From CAYMFD01 sp964389475 (GTDB lineage: Bacteria; Bacteroidota; Bacteroidia; Chitinophagales; Saprospiraceae): 60,879 nt of DNA. Below, one piece after another: positions 26,654-35,658 of this stretch. Below the pieces are notes generated by a model. The model worked only from the letters and a program-made list of their open reading frames with translations, did no database searches and had not been told where the DNA came from. The position numbers were made by a program, and so were the translations under genes. The DNA lies in the NCBI GenBank assembly GCA_964389475.1, contig CAYMFD010000009.1:1-60879 (forward strand), in the 5' to 3' direction. Position 1 is the first letter of the stretch. Each line of letters opens with the position of its first letter.

Positions 26654-27568
26654 CTAGACCCAAAAATTACCACATTTAAGGCATTTTCCGCGTCTGTTGT
26701 TTTCAAAATATAGATCTATACGGCCCAGCATAAGACCGCCCCACCCTGCCTGATTGATAGCCACCTGCTCTCCGTCTAGGTTGGTTAAAACATCAGGCTC
26801 ATACAAGAATGTATGTGTATGGCCACCGAGTATAAGGTCGATATCTCTCGTACTGCGAGCCAGCGTCACATCGTCCACTTTATTATGGTCGTACTTATAG
26901 CCAAGGTGGCTGAGGCAGATCACATAATTACAATTCAGGTCATGCTTGAGTCGGCTCGCCACTCTTTGTCCCACCTTGATGGGGTCTTGGTACTGGGTGT
27001 CACCATAGAGGTCGGCCGGCACAAGACCTTGCAGCTCGATACCTAGCCCAAAAATACCAATGCGTATATCTCCAAACTGCTTGATGATGTGTGGTACCGT
27101 ACGGTCAGCGAGCGGGGTATCATCTAGTCCATAGTTGCTGATTACCATCGGGAAGGTAGCTAGAGGCATTACGTCGATCAAGCCATCGAGACCATTGTCA
27201 AAGTCGTGATTACCCATCGTAGTAGCGTCATACTGCAACTCTGACATCAGCTTATACTCTAACTCTCCGCCATAGAAGTTGAAGTAAGGTGTACCCTGAA
27301 AAACATCTCCGCTATCGAGCAGCAGTACATTGTCCGTCGACTTTCTGACGGCCTGCACCATTGATGCCCTACGTTCGAACCCGCCCCTACCCGACTTATA
27401 CGAGTCGTCTAGTGGGAATGGCTCTATGCGAGAGTGCCAGTCATTGGTATGTAGTACCGTGATATTGGTAATGTCGGGCTTGAGCAGCCGCGACATACCA
27501 GCTAGTCCTGAGCTCAGTGTGAGGCCTGATATGGCCGCCTGCTGTATAAAATCACGTCTCTTTATCAT
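26654..27568 (-). CDS. 5'-nucleotidase metallophosphatase half (UshA-like N domain)
   Basis: A 304-residue calcineurin-type metallophosphatase. Seen: Tat-like leader MIKRRDFIQQAAISGLTLSSG; metal motifs HTNDWHSR (Asp43, His45), LLLDSGDVFQG, MGNHDFDNG, ICLSHLGY and GGHTHTF. This corresponds to the N-terminal catalytic half of UshA-type 5'-nucleotidases, which hydrolyse nucleotides in the periplasm. The C-terminal substrate-binding half is encoded by the gene just upstream, 3 bases away, so the enzyme is split in two. The end of the protein carries an odd KCLKCG (CxxC) tail. Confidence 0.88.
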   Translation of the reverse strand: MIKRRDFIQQAAISGLTLSSGLAGMSRLLKPDITNITVLHTNDWHSRIEPFPLDDSYKSGRGGFERRASMVQAVRKSTDNVLLLDSGDVFQGTPYFNFYGGELEYKLMSELQYDATTMGNHDFDNGLDGLIDVMPLATFPMVISNYGLDDTPLADRTVPHIIKQFGDIRIGIFGLGIELQGLVPADLYGDTQYQDPIKVGQRVASRLKHDLNCNYVICLSHLGYKYDHNKVDDVTLARSTRDIDLILGGHTHTFLYEPDVLTNLDGEQVAINQAGWGGLMLGRIDLYFENNRRGKCLKCGNFWV

Positions 27569-27571
27569 GGT

Positions 27572-28315
27572 CTATCCTCTTACTATATTAGGTATTACGG
27601 GCACACTCACAGTACCTCTACCTAGGCTATACTGTCGCCTGAGATAGTCTATCATGGCATCTCTTATCAAGACATCCGTCTCTACACGCGGCCAGTCTAC
27701 TAGGTAGTCACAGCCGTTACCACCATTGGCCACATAGTCTGGCAGGGCCACAGCATATGACTGCTCGGACTGTATCTCTTGACCACCCACGAGGACTTCT
27801 AGGGGTTTACCATCTCGTATCGACATGGTAAATCCAGCAGCAGGCCAGCCGTTATCTCTAGCGATATGCTCTATGATCTCCATCAGCTGATCGCCTGTCA
27901 CCTGCAATATCACGATGGCATTCTCAAATGGCATAACCTCATAAATCGTACGTACCGTAATATCGCCCTGACCCACCTCTGGCACCCGTAGACCGCCATA
28001 ATTCTGCAAGGCTATGTCTACCTTGCCGTCGTATATACTGTCAGATACGGCTAGCAGCTCAGTAGCGAACCATTGATTAAGGGTACCTGCTGGCCGCTCC
28101 TTATATAAGGTGACAGGAGTAGTCGCAATCACCTCATCCATGACCGCATCCAGCTCTAACTTATAAGGTGCTATGATGGAGTCGTAGACACTCGGCGCAT
28201 CGGGAATACTGGCAGACATATCGAGCAGCTCGATATTATTGACAGAGTGATAGGTCGATCTACAGCCTAGTGAAAGGAGTACGACAAAAACTAAAAAGAA
28301 CAGGGGTCTTAACAT
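27572..28315 (-). CDS. 5'-nucleotidase C-terminal-domain lipoprotein
   Basis: A 247-residue lipoprotein with signal LVFVVLLSLGC (Cys18) and a 5'-nucleotidase C-terminal domain: LNQWFATELLAVSD, VDIALQNYGGLR, GDITVRTIYEVMPFENAIV, DYVANGGNGCDYL. In UshA-like enzymes this domain binds the nucleotide base. It is the first gene of a two-gene operon with the metallophosphatase half, in the reverse of the domain order of the fused enzyme. The two proteins would meet in the periplasm, one membrane-anchored and one probably Tat-exported. Confidence 0.87.
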   Translation of the reverse strand: MLRPLFFLVFVVLLSLGCRSTYHSVNNIELLDMSASIPDAPSVYDSIIAPYKLELDAVMDEVIATTPVTLYKERPAGTLNQWFATELLAVSDSIYDGKVDIALQNYGGLRVPEVGQGDITVRTIYEVMPFENAIVILQVTGDQLMEIIEHIARDNGWPAAGFTMSIRDGKPLEVLVGGQEIQSEQSYAVALPDYVANGGNGCDYLVDWPRVETDVLIRDAMIDYLRRQYSLGRGTVSVPVIPNIVRG

Positions 28316-28427
28316 GATATCAAGGAAGGCTTTACTTGTCAGTAAATATAGCCCTACATCACGAAAACAAAAATGCTAATCCGATAATACCCTAGGAAGC
28401 GTCTAGTCTTGCTGACAGGTACGGAGC

Positions 28428-29048
28428 TTACTTAGCGTAGTCTGCCAGTAGTGGCCTGATATCCACCCACGGCATGCCGGCAGCCTCTGCGGCCTTCATG
28501 CCCATAGGTCCATCCTCAAATACTAAGCAGTCAGCAGGTGCGATACCCATATGGATAGCCGACTTTAAGAAGACCTCGGGGTGAGGCTTGCCGAGTTCTA
28601 CATCATCGGCCGTGACGATGAGCTCAAAAAACTCTGTCAGTTCTACATCCTCGAGTGACTGTAAGGCCCCCTTACGATTGCTACCCGTACCTACGGACAT
28701 AGGTAGTATACCACGGTAGGCATGTACTAGCTCTAGCATCGGCACAATAGGTGTGGTCTTACCAGCCGCTGTCTTGATCGATCTATACTTAGCCTGCTTA
28801 TCTCTGGTAAACTGGTCGTAGTCCGTCACCTGCCATGCATGTCGGTCTGCCAGTAACTCGATGATCTGACGTGTAGGTATACCCGCCATCTCATCGATCA
28901 TGGCACCGGTGATAGGTAGATCATAATCCACTCCTGTCTCCTCCCATGCGTCTCGATGCAGTCCCATATTGTCAACCAAGGTCCCGTCAAGGTCAAATAT
29001 TAAGGCCTTGATATGCGAGGGCACATCTACGATCAAGTTAGCTATCAT
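28428..29048 (-). CDS. HAD-family phosphatase, beta-phosphoglucomutase-like
   Basis: A 206-residue HAD hydrolase of subfamily I. Seen: the catalytic FDLDGTLVDN (nucleophile Asp19, acid/base Asp21), the cap region with DMAGIPTRQI-like motif (IDEMAGIPTRQI), MSVGTGSNRKGA as motif II, and GKPHPEVFLKSA plus VFEDGPMGMKAAEAAGM as motifs III/IV. It is close to beta-phosphoglucomutase/YqaB-type sugar phosphatases. The phosphoester substrate is unknown. It follows asnS by 2 bases, so co-transcription is likely. Confidence 0.85.
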   Translation of the reverse strand: MIANLIVDVPSHIKALIFDLDGTLVDNMGLHRDAWEETGVDYDLPITGAMIDEMAGIPTRQIIELLADRHAWQVTDYDQFTRDKQAKYRSIKTAAGKTTPIVPMLELVHAYRGILPMSVGTGSNRKGALQSLEDVELTEFFELIVTADDVELGKPHPEVFLKSAIHMGIAPADCLVFEDGPMGMKAAEAAGMPWVDIRPLLADYAK

Positions 29049-29050
29049 AT

Positions 29051-30490
29051 CTAGAAGTTGGCGTTACCAGGTGTACGTGGGAAAGGAATGACGTCTCGGA
29101 TATTGCTCATACCTGTCACGAATAAGACGAGTCGCTCAAAACCGAGGCCGAAACCTGCGTGCGGGCAGGTACCGAACTTACGCGTATCTAGGTACCAGTA
29201 CATCTCTTCCTCTGGTATATCCATCTCTGCCATACGGGCCGTAAGGACGTCTAGTCGCTCCTCTCTCTGCGAGCCGCCTACGATCTCCCCGATACCGGGG
29301 AAGAGTATGTCCATAGCCGCCACTGTCTTATTGTCGTCATTCATACGCATGTAGAAGGCCTTAATATCCTTGGGGTAGTCCTTGAGGATGACAGGCTTCT
29401 TAAAGTGCTTCTCGACTAAGTATCGCTCATGCTCGGACTGGAGGTCAGCCCCCCACTCGTCGATGGCGAACTTAAACTTGCCCTTCTTATTGGGCTTGCT
29501 ACGGCGTAGGATGTCGATCGCTTCGGTATAAGTCAGACGTATGAAGTCTTCTGCTAGTACAAATTCGAGCTTCTCCTTGAGAGGCATCGGTGACCGCTCC
29601 GCTTGTGGTTTGGATTTTTCTTCGTTGGTAAGGCGCTGCTCTAGGAAGTCGATATCCTCCGCATTGTGATCAAGGACGTACTTAATGACGTACTTAAGCA
29701 TATCCTCCGCCAGATCCATATCGTCGTCTAGGTCTGCAAAGGCGATCTCTGGCTCTATCATCCAAAACTCAGCTAAGTGCCTCGTCGTATTACTATTCTC
29801 TGCTCGGAAGGTAGGACCAAAGGTATATACGTCACTAAGGGCTAGTGCCCCAAGCTCTGCCTCTAGCTGACCACTCACCGTAAGGTTGGTCTCTTTATCA
29901 AAAAAGTCTTGCTTGAAGTCTACTGCACCATCCTCAGTGGTAGGCACGTCATTGAGGTCTAGGGTTGTAACTTTAAACATCTCACCTGCTCCCTCCGCAT
30001 CACTACCTGTAATGATGGGGCTGTGGAGGTATACAAAGCCTCGATCATTAAAGAACTGGTGTATCGCAAAAGCTACAGCATGGCGTATACGGAATACGGC
30101 TCCGAAAGTATTGGTCCTAAAGCGTAGGTGGGCAATTTCTCGCAAGTACTCCAGGCTATGGCGCTTGGGCTGTAGTGGATACTCCTCGGGGTTAGCCTCT
30201 CCGTATACGTGGATGTCTGACGCCTGTATCTCGACAGACTGGCCTCGGCCTTGTGACTCGACAAGCGTACCTGTCGCTGATATGGCGGCGCCGGTCTTAA
30301 TACGATTAAGTAGCGCCTCATCAAAGTGCTCGCGATCTACTACGATCTGTAAGCTAGCAACCGTACTACCGTCACTCAGTGCTATAAAGGCATTACTACG
30401 AAATGTCCTTACCCAACCCATCACCGTGACGGTCGTGCCTACGGGTTGGTCTATTAAGAGAGCTTTGATCTTAGAACGCTTAGGCATCAT
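29051..30490 (-). CDS. asnS: Asparagine--tRNA ligase
   Basis: A 479-residue class IIb aminoacyl-tRNA synthetase that charges tRNA-Asn. Seen: an OB-fold anticodon-binding domain (VTVMGWVRTFRSNAFIALSDG), then the catalytic core with FRAENSNTTRHLAEFWMIEPE (motif 2 region) and GFGLGFERLVLFVTGMSNIRD (motif 3), ending in PRTPGNANF, the AsnS-typical tail. The start is ATG 30490 (MMPKRSKIKALL); a TTG three codons upstream and the adjacent ATG 30487 are alternatives. A -7 element lies at 30524-30531. Confidence 0.95.
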   Translation of the reverse strand: MMPKRSKIKALLIDQPVGTTVTVMGWVRTFRSNAFIALSDGSTVASLQIVVDREHFDEALLNRIKTGAAISATGTLVESQGRGQSVEIQASDIHVYGEANPEEYPLQPKRHSLEYLREIAHLRFRTNTFGAVFRIRHAVAFAIHQFFNDRGFVYLHSPIITGSDAEGAGEMFKVTTLDLNDVPTTEDGAVDFKQDFFDKETNLTVSGQLEAELGALALSDVYTFGPTFRAENSNTTRHLAEFWMIEPEIAFADLDDDMDLAEDMLKYVIKYVLDHNAEDIDFLEQRLTNEEKSKPQAERSPMPLKEKLEFVLAEDFIRLTYTEAIDILRRSKPNKKGKFKFAIDEWGADLQSEHERYLVEKHFKKPVILKDYPKDIKAFYMRMNDDNKTVAAMDILFPGIGEIVGGSQREERLDVLTARMAEMDIPEEEMYWYLDTRKFGTCPHAGFGLGFERLVLFVTGMSNIRDVIPFPRTPGNANF

Positions 30491-30523
30491 AGAAGCCAAA
30501 AATTAGTGGTTAAAAAAGTTGCG

Positions 30524-30531
30524 CAAAGGTA
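30524..30531 (-). promoter_or_regulatory. -7 element for asnS
   Basis: TACCTTTG on the minus strand matches TAnnTTTG; the -33 region is not clear. It gives a leader of about 27 bases before the ATG. Confidence 0.45.
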
Positions 30532-30845
30532 GTGTTTTGATGGACTAAAACATGGTAGCGAAAGGAGTGTAAATTAGTAGATGATCAATCTGACGATCCA
30601 ATGATGTGCATCAGCGCTGTGCAGTAGTGCTAGCCGTAGCAATAGCGGAGGTTGGCAGACCGTAGGGCCGAGCGAAGAGCGAGCTACGTAACATAGCGAC
30701 CACGGAGCCTCAGCGGAGTGGAGATGCCCCAGGTCAAACATCGATCACCATATGACATACATCCTTCCACGTAGATGTATCATAAGAAGCGACTAAAGCC
30801 TAACTTCTTGGTCATTAAAGCTCGTATATAACGTACAAATGATGG
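30532..30845. repeat. Intergenic region with an odd purine-rich, possibly repeated segment
   Basis: No gene is seen between asnS and dusB. Bases ~30640-30730 are unusually G-rich and purine-rich for an intergenic segment and contain short internal echoes (GAGCGAAGAGCGAGC, AGCGGAGGTTGG, AGCGGAGTGGAG). The texture suggests a dispersed intergenic repeat, but only one copy is in this window so this is inference. Confidence 0.3.
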
Positions 30846-30853
30846 TATCTTTG
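30846..30853 (+). promoter_or_regulatory. -7 element for dusB
   Basis: TATCTTTG matches TAnnTTTG. It lies downstream of ATG codons at 30839 and 30842 and 10 bases before ATG 30863, which settles the dusB start. Confidence 0.5.
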
Positions 30854-30862
30854 CACTCAATT

Positions 30863-31861
30863 ATGGTCAAGATTCGAGATATAGAACTGGGAGAATTTCC
30901 GCTATTGCTAGCACCTATGGAGGATGTCAGTGATCCTCCATTCCGAGCTCTGTGCAAGGAGCAGGGGTGTGATATGATGTACACAGAGTTCATCTCTGTG
31001 GAGGGGCTGATCCGTGATGCAAGCAAGTCAGTACAAAAGCTCGACATCTACGACTATGAGCGACCAATAGGTATCCAGATATTCGGTGCGGAGCTAGACA
31101 GCATGCGTCGAGCAGCGGAGATCGTAGAAGAGGCACAACCTGAGGTCCTCGATATCAACTTTGGGTGTCCCGTCAAGAAGGTCGTCTGCAAGATGGCTGG
31201 CGCTGGGATACTCCAGGATATCGACAAGATGGTCGAGCTGACAGATCACATCGTCAAGAGCACCAATCTGCCTGTAACCGTCAAGACTAGGCTGGGATGG
31301 GATGATAATACCAAGTACATCGAAGAGGTGGCCGAGCGACTACAGGATGTGGGTATACATGCCCTGAGCATACACGGACGTACGCGTAAGCAGATGTACA
31401 AGGGCGAGGCGGACTGGTCGCTGATAGGCAAGATCAAGGAAAACCCAAGGGTACACATACCCATCTTCGGCAATGGTGATATCACCAATCCTGAGAAGGC
31501 GGTAGCGTACAAAAATCGATATGGCGTAGACGGCATCATGATCGGGCGAGGCAGTATCGGCAATCCCTGGATATTTAGGGAGATCAAGCACTACATGGCG
31601 ACAGGTGAACACCTAGCGCCACCTACTGTACAAGAGCGAGTAGCCGCCGCTAGGCAGCATCTCCGACATAGTATCGAGTGGAAGGGCGAGCGACTAGGTA
31701 TCCTAGAGATGCGCCGTCACTATACCAACTACTTCAAAGGATTTAGAAATATAAAGCCATACCGATCTGCTCTAGTCACACAGCTCGACGTCGCTGCCTG
31801 CTACGCCGTGCTAGACGAGATCGAGGAGGTATATGGCAATGAGATGGCAGCAGCGTCATGA
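30863..31861 (+). CDS. dusB: tRNA-dihydrouridine synthase (DusB-like)
   Basis: A 332-residue FMN-dependent enzyme reducing uridines to dihydrouridine in tRNA. Seen: LLLAPMEDVSDPPFRALC (FMN site), MMYTEFISVEGL, the PEVLDINFGCPVKKV motif, TVKTRLGWDD, LSIHGRTRKQMYKG, and DGIMIGRGSIGNPWIF. The layout matches the bacterial DusB group. ATG 30863 (MVKIRDIELG) is chosen since the -7 element overlaps the earlier ATGs. The stop overlaps the cca start by 4 bases (ATGA at 31858). Confidence 0.92.
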   Translation: MVKIRDIELGEFPLLLAPMEDVSDPPFRALCKEQGCDMMYTEFISVEGLIRDASKSVQKLDIYDYERPIGIQIFGAELDSMRRAAEIVEEAQPEVLDINFGCPVKKVVCKMAGAGILQDIDKMVELTDHIVKSTNLPVTVKTRLGWDDNTKYIEEVAERLQDVGIHALSIHGRTRKQMYKGEADWSLIGKIKENPRVHIPIFGNGDITNPEKAVAYKNRYGVDGIMIGRGSIGNPWIFREIKHYMATGEHLAPPTVQERVAAARQHLRHSIEWKGERLGILEMRRHYTNYFKGFRNIKPYRSALVTQLDVAACYAVLDEIEEVYGNEMAAAS

Positions 31862-33309
31862 CGATAGACAATCAAGGAAGTATTACTGAGATGAGGTTTG
31901 ACTTTAAGCCGACGGAGGTAGACATCTGTCAGGTCATAAGTGAGAGCGGTCGATCGCTAGGGCAGGCTACCTACCTAGTAGGTGGATTTGTCAGGGATCG
32001 GATCATAGGCAGAACCTCCAAGGACATCGATATCGTGACGGTGGGTAGTGGCATAGCGCTAGCACAGGCTGTAGCCAAGGCACTACAGCCCCGCCCTAAG
32101 GTCACGGTCTTCAAGCGATTCGGTACAGCGATGCTCAAGTACGGCGATCACGAGCTAGAGTTCGTAGGTGCTCGCAAAGAGAGCTACTCGCCAGACAGTC
32201 GCAAGCCCGTCGTAGAAGACGGCACTCTGACGGACGACCAAAACCGCAGGGACTTTACGATCAATGCACTAGCCGTGAGCCTTAATGAGGGCGACTATGG
32301 CAGTGTGGTAGATCCTTTCGGCGGACTAGCTCACATAGATCGCCGCCTTATCAAGACGCCGCTAGAGCCAGGTATTACCTTCTCTGACGATCCGCTACGG
32401 ATGATGCGGGCTATACGATTTGCCACTCAGCTAGACTATCGGATAGACCTAGAAACGTACGAGGCCATCTGTGCCCATGCTGGCCGACTAGAGATCATCA
32501 GCAAGGAGCGGATCATGACCGAGTTTAACAAGATCATGCTATCGCCTCAGCCTAGTAAGGGGCTCAAGCTACTGTACGATACAGGGCTGCTCGGGCAGTT
32601 TTTTCCAGAGATGGTCGCCCTCGAAGGTATCGAGCGGCGTGGCACATTTGCACATAAGGACAACTTCTACCATACGCTAGAGGTCATCGACAATATATGT
32701 GCCTATACGGATGATCTATGGCTACGATGGGCAGCGCTGATGCATGATATCGCCAAGCCACCGACCAAGCGATTTGAGCCAGGTACGGGCTGGACCTTCC
32801 ATGGACATGAGGCCCTAGGCGCTAAGTGGACACCGAAGATATTTAAGCGATTAAAGCTGCCGCTCGATCAGAAAATGCGGTATGTACAGAAGCTCGTACG
32901 CCTACACTTGCGTCCTATAGCCTTGGTCAAAGAAGAGATTACCGATAGTGCCGTGAGGCGCCTACTCTTCGAGGCCGGTGATGACATCGACGACCTCATG
33001 TGTCTATGTCGGGCCGATATAACCAGCAAGAATCCCAAGAAGGTACAGCGTTACCTCCGCAATTTTGAGCAGGTGGAGCTAAAGCTAAAGGAAGTCGAAG
33101 AGAAAGACCGCCTCCGCAACTGGGAACCACCGATTACTGGAGAGACCATCATGTCTACATTCGGGCTCAAGCCATCAAGAGAGGTAGGACTGATCAAAAA
33201 CGCCATACGCGAAGCTATCCTGGACGGCCACATACCCAACCAGTACGAAGAGGCGCATGCCTACATGGTCGAGCAGGGTGAGGCGCTGGGCCTGACTGTC
33301 AACTCCTAG
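31858..33309 (+). CDS. cca: tRNA nucleotidyltransferase/poly(A) polymerase family with HD domain
   Basis: A 483-residue class II nucleotidyltransferase. Seen: YLVGGFVRDRIIGRTSKD followed by the catalytic DIDIV, RRDFTINALAVS, DPFGGLAHIDRR, FSDDPLRMMRAIRFATQL, and an HD domain (LMHDIAKPP). In this family the enzyme adds or repairs the CCA end of tRNA, which is needed here because most tRNAs in the window lack encoded CCA. It is coupled to dusB and ends 4 bases inside the convergent lpxB gene. Confidence 0.93.
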   Translation: MTIDNQGSITEMRFDFKPTEVDICQVISESGRSLGQATYLVGGFVRDRIIGRTSKDIDIVTVGSGIALAQAVAKALQPRPKVTVFKRFGTAMLKYGDHELEFVGARKESYSPDSRKPVVEDGTLTDDQNRRDFTINALAVSLNEGDYGSVVDPFGGLAHIDRRLIKTPLEPGITFSDDPLRMMRAIRFATQLDYRIDLETYEAICAHAGRLEIISKERIMTEFNKIMLSPQPSKGLKLLYDTGLLGQFFPEMVALEGIERRGTFAHKDNFYHTLEVIDNICAYTDDLWLRWAALMHDIAKPPTKRFEPGTGWTFHGHEALGAKWTPKIFKRLKLPLDQKMRYVQKLVRLHLRPIALVKEEITDSAVRRLLFEAGDDIDDLMCLCRADITSKNPKKVQRYLRNFEQVELKLKEVEEKDRLRNWEPPITGETIMSTFGLKPSREVGLIKNAIREAILDGHIPNQYEEAHAYMVEQGEALGLTVNS

Positions 33310-34415
33310 ACGATATATCGCTCGATAATGAGGCTGGCGGCCGTGTCGCTGGCTGATCTGTCTAGCATTTCCCATAGGCGGTCATACTGCGATCGCATCT
33401 TCTGCTGGTGGCAAGGACTGTTAAGTAGATGGTGCAAGTTTTCTCTCACCTTATCGGATGTACAGTCGTGCTGTATGAGCTCTGGCACCACGGCATCACC
33501 CAAGATCAAGTTGACCAAAGAGATATGGTCGAGGTCTATCAAGCGTCTGCCTATTTGGTAGTTAATCTCGCTGCCCTTGTAGCAGACTACCTGCGGCACC
33601 TTATGCAGAGCCGTCTCAAGCGTCGCGGTACCACTAGCCACTAGAGCACATGAGGCTCTTGCCAAAAGGTCGTAGGTCTTGCCCTCCCCTATGGTGGCAA
33701 CTCCCTCGGTCAAATAAGGCTCATAGAGACTAGCGGGCTGACTAGGCGCCTTACTTATCACCACTTGATAATCCGATAATCCTGCACACGCCTCGAGCAT
33801 AATGGGCAGTAGGGCCTGTATCTCTTGACGACGACTACCTGGTAGCAGGGCGATAATGGGCTTATCGGTATCTAGCTGGGGCAGGCCACCATAAGGATAT
33901 CTGTCTATAGCGTCGATAAGAGGATGACCTACATAGTCCACCTCCACACCCCTATGCGCAAACCACTGCTGCTCGAAGGGGAGAATGACGAGCCTTTGAT
34001 CACAGTATCGCTGTATCTGAACGACACGGCTTGCGTGCCATGCCCACACTTGCGGCGTGATGTAATAGGTAACTGGTATTTCCTGCTTATACAACCACTT
34101 GGCCAGTCGGAGATTAAACCCAGGATAGTCAATCAATATGACGCGGTCGGGCTTATATGCCTTGATATCTCGCTTTGCGACTTTAAAAAAGCCGAGGATC
34201 GTCCTTAAGTTTTTGACCACTTCGACGAAGCCCATAAAGGCCAGATCGCGGTAGTGCATGATAGGCGGACTACCTACTGCCGCTGCCATCAAGTCGCCAC
34301 CCCAGAACCGTACTTGGCAAGAGGACTGCTCGCCAAGGGCCCGCAGTAAATTGCTACCGTGCAGGTCACCGGAAGCTTCACCGGCTATGACGTAATATTT
34401 TTGGAGAGCCGCCAC
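33306..34415 (-). CDS. lpxB: Lipid-A-disaccharide synthase
   Basis: A 369-residue GT19 glycosyltransferase that joins UDP-diacylglucosamine and lipid X in lipid A synthesis at the inner membrane surface. Seen: YYVIAGEASGDLHGSNLLRAL at the start, WGGDLMAA, YYITPQVWAWHASRV, LPFEQQWFAHRGVEVDYVGH, IALLPGSRRQEI, and ASGTATLETALHKVPQVVCYK. Full length. It closes an operon surE, small membrane protein, lpxB with gaps of a few bases. Confidence 0.95.
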   Translation of the reverse strand: MAALQKYYVIAGEASGDLHGSNLLRALGEQSSCQVRFWGGDLMAAAVGSPPIMHYRDLAFMGFVEVVKNLRTILGFFKVAKRDIKAYKPDRVILIDYPGFNLRLAKWLYKQEIPVTYYITPQVWAWHASRVVQIQRYCDQRLVILPFEQQWFAHRGVEVDYVGHPLIDAIDRYPYGGLPQLDTDKPIIALLPGSRRQEIQALLPIMLEACAGLSDYQVVISKAPSQPASLYEPYLTEGVATIGEGKTYDLLARASCALVASGTATLETALHKVPQVVCYKGSEINYQIGRRLIDLDHISLVNLILGDAVVPELIQHDCTSDKVRENLHHLLNSPCHQQKMRSQYDRLWEMLDRSASDTAASLIIERYIV

Positions 34416-34418
34416 GTA

Positions 34419-34718
34419 CTAGATGAGCGAAGGGCCATACTTGTATAACCAAGCACCGGCGTAAAATATAGTAGGGAAGACCATACCCTGCATCGTCCTA
34501 TCCCACTTGTACCGCTTGAGGATATTAAAGGGTATCAAAGTACAGCAGAGCGATAGTAGAAAGATCGTCCGCATACGCTGTGAGTCGGGAGACATACTAG
34601 CTGCTCCCATAATATTTAGATCTACGAGCTGGTCAAAAATAAAACCTACGATGGCGTATCCTACAATCGGGGCTAGTGCTCCTATGAGCAGTCCTAGTGC
34701 AAAGTTATTCTTATCCAT
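34419..34718 (-). CDS. Small three-helix membrane protein between surE and lpxB
   Basis: A 99-residue protein that I do not recognise by family. Three hydrophobic segments are visible: ALGLLIGALAPIVGYAIVGFI (~7-28), FLLSLCCTLIPFNIL (~53-67), and a third near VFPTIFYAGAWLY (~80-92). It overlaps surE by 8 bases and is followed by lpxB after 3 bases, so it is tightly coupled. The position suggests an envelope-related role, by inference. Confidence 0.75.
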   Translation of the reverse strand: MDKNNFALGLLIGALAPIVGYAIVGFIFDQLVDLNIMGAASMSPDSQRMRTIFLLSLCCTLIPFNILKRYKWDRTMQGMVFPTIFYAGAWLYKYGPSLI

Positions 34719-35478
34719 GCTCGATGTATTTTTGAGGAGCTATGCCCTCGTACTTGGTGAGGTCGTGACCCGAAGGCACCACTGATATATAGCCTGCCGC
34801 CAGCGCATTGACATCGCTATCCGCCTCTAGATCCATGTTGTTAAACTGGCCAGTCAGCCAGAAGTATTTCTCCCCTCGAGGGTCTACATTCTCAGCAAAG
34901 TCCTCTGTCCACGTTGCCTCGCCTTGGCTACAGACTTTGACGCCTTTGATTGGTGTATCGGCCTTAGCGGGAATATTGACATTAAGAAGATTACAGCCTG
35001 TGAGACCTTGCGTCAGGACCTGGTCAACTATACGCTGTACGTGCGGTAGGGCATGAGAGAAATCTGCATCCCACCCATAAGCACATAGCGAAAAGCCTAT
35101 ACTATCAATGCCCTCAATACTAGCCTCCATGGCTGCTGACATCGTACCGCTGTAGAGGATGTTGATCGCAGCATTGGAGCCGTGATTAATACCGCTCAGA
35201 CACAAGTCTATCTTCTGTCCCTTAAGGACGACGTGCTTAGCGAGCTTGACGCAGTCTACGGGAGTACCACTACACTCATATGCCTCAATGCCATCAAAGA
35301 CGTTGGCTTTCTTAAGCCGTAGCGGTTGCTCAAGTGTGATGGCGTGTCCCTGTCCCGATTGTGGGCTATCTGGCGCTACGACGACTACCCTGCCAAACTG
35401 CTTGGCTATATTGACGAGATGGGCAATACCAGGAGCCGTTATGCCATCATCATTAGTAACTAATATGAGCTTATCCAT
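34711..35478 (-). CDS. surE: 5'/3'-nucleotidase SurE
   Basis: A 255-residue SurE metallophosphatase acting on nucleoside monophosphates, with a role in stress survival. Seen: ILVTNDDGITAPGI with the metal Asp pair, VVVAPDSPQSGQGHAIT, YECSGTPVDCVKLA, LCLSGINHGSNAAINILYSGTM, and VNIPA. It heads the surE-lpxB operon with a -7 element at 35500-35507. Confidence 0.95.
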   Translation of the reverse strand: MDKLILVTNDDGITAPGIAHLVNIAKQFGRVVVVAPDSPQSGQGHAITLEQPLRLKKANVFDGIEAYECSGTPVDCVKLAKHVVLKGQKIDLCLSGINHGSNAAINILYSGTMSAAMEASIEGIDSIGFSLCAYGWDADFSHALPHVQRIVDQVLTQGLTGCNLLNVNIPAKADTPIKGVKVCSQGEATWTEDFAENVDPRGEKYFWLTGQFNNMDLEADSDVNALAAGYISVVPSGHDLTKYEGIAPQKYIEHG

Positions 35479-35499
35479 TCACTATTTTATTGCTGCAAT

Positions 35500-35507
35500 C
35501 AAAGGTA
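35500..35507 (-). promoter_or_regulatory. -7 element for the surE-lpxB operon
   Basis: TACCTTTG on the minus strand matches TAnnTTTG, about 22 bases before the surE start. No clear -33 element. Confidence 0.42.
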
Positions 35508-35555
35508 TACAAAGATGACGAAGGACAGATTGACAGGGACAGGTAATACCTACAC

Positions 35556-35590
35556 AACAAAAAGAGCCCATCGTTGCACAATGGGCTCTT
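35556..35590 (-). terminator. Terminator after the T9SS protein gene
   Basis: On the minus strand AAGAGCCCAT and ATGGGCTCTT (35562-35571 and 35581-35590) form a perfect 10-bp stem followed by TTTTTGTTG. It lies 68 bases past the stop of the 35659-36627 gene. Confidence 0.85.
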
Positions 35591-35658
35591 AATTTATGCT
35601 CGTCTCAGCTGGCCTCGTAGCAGTACTATGCGATCGAGCCCAAATATGAGTCGCTGTG

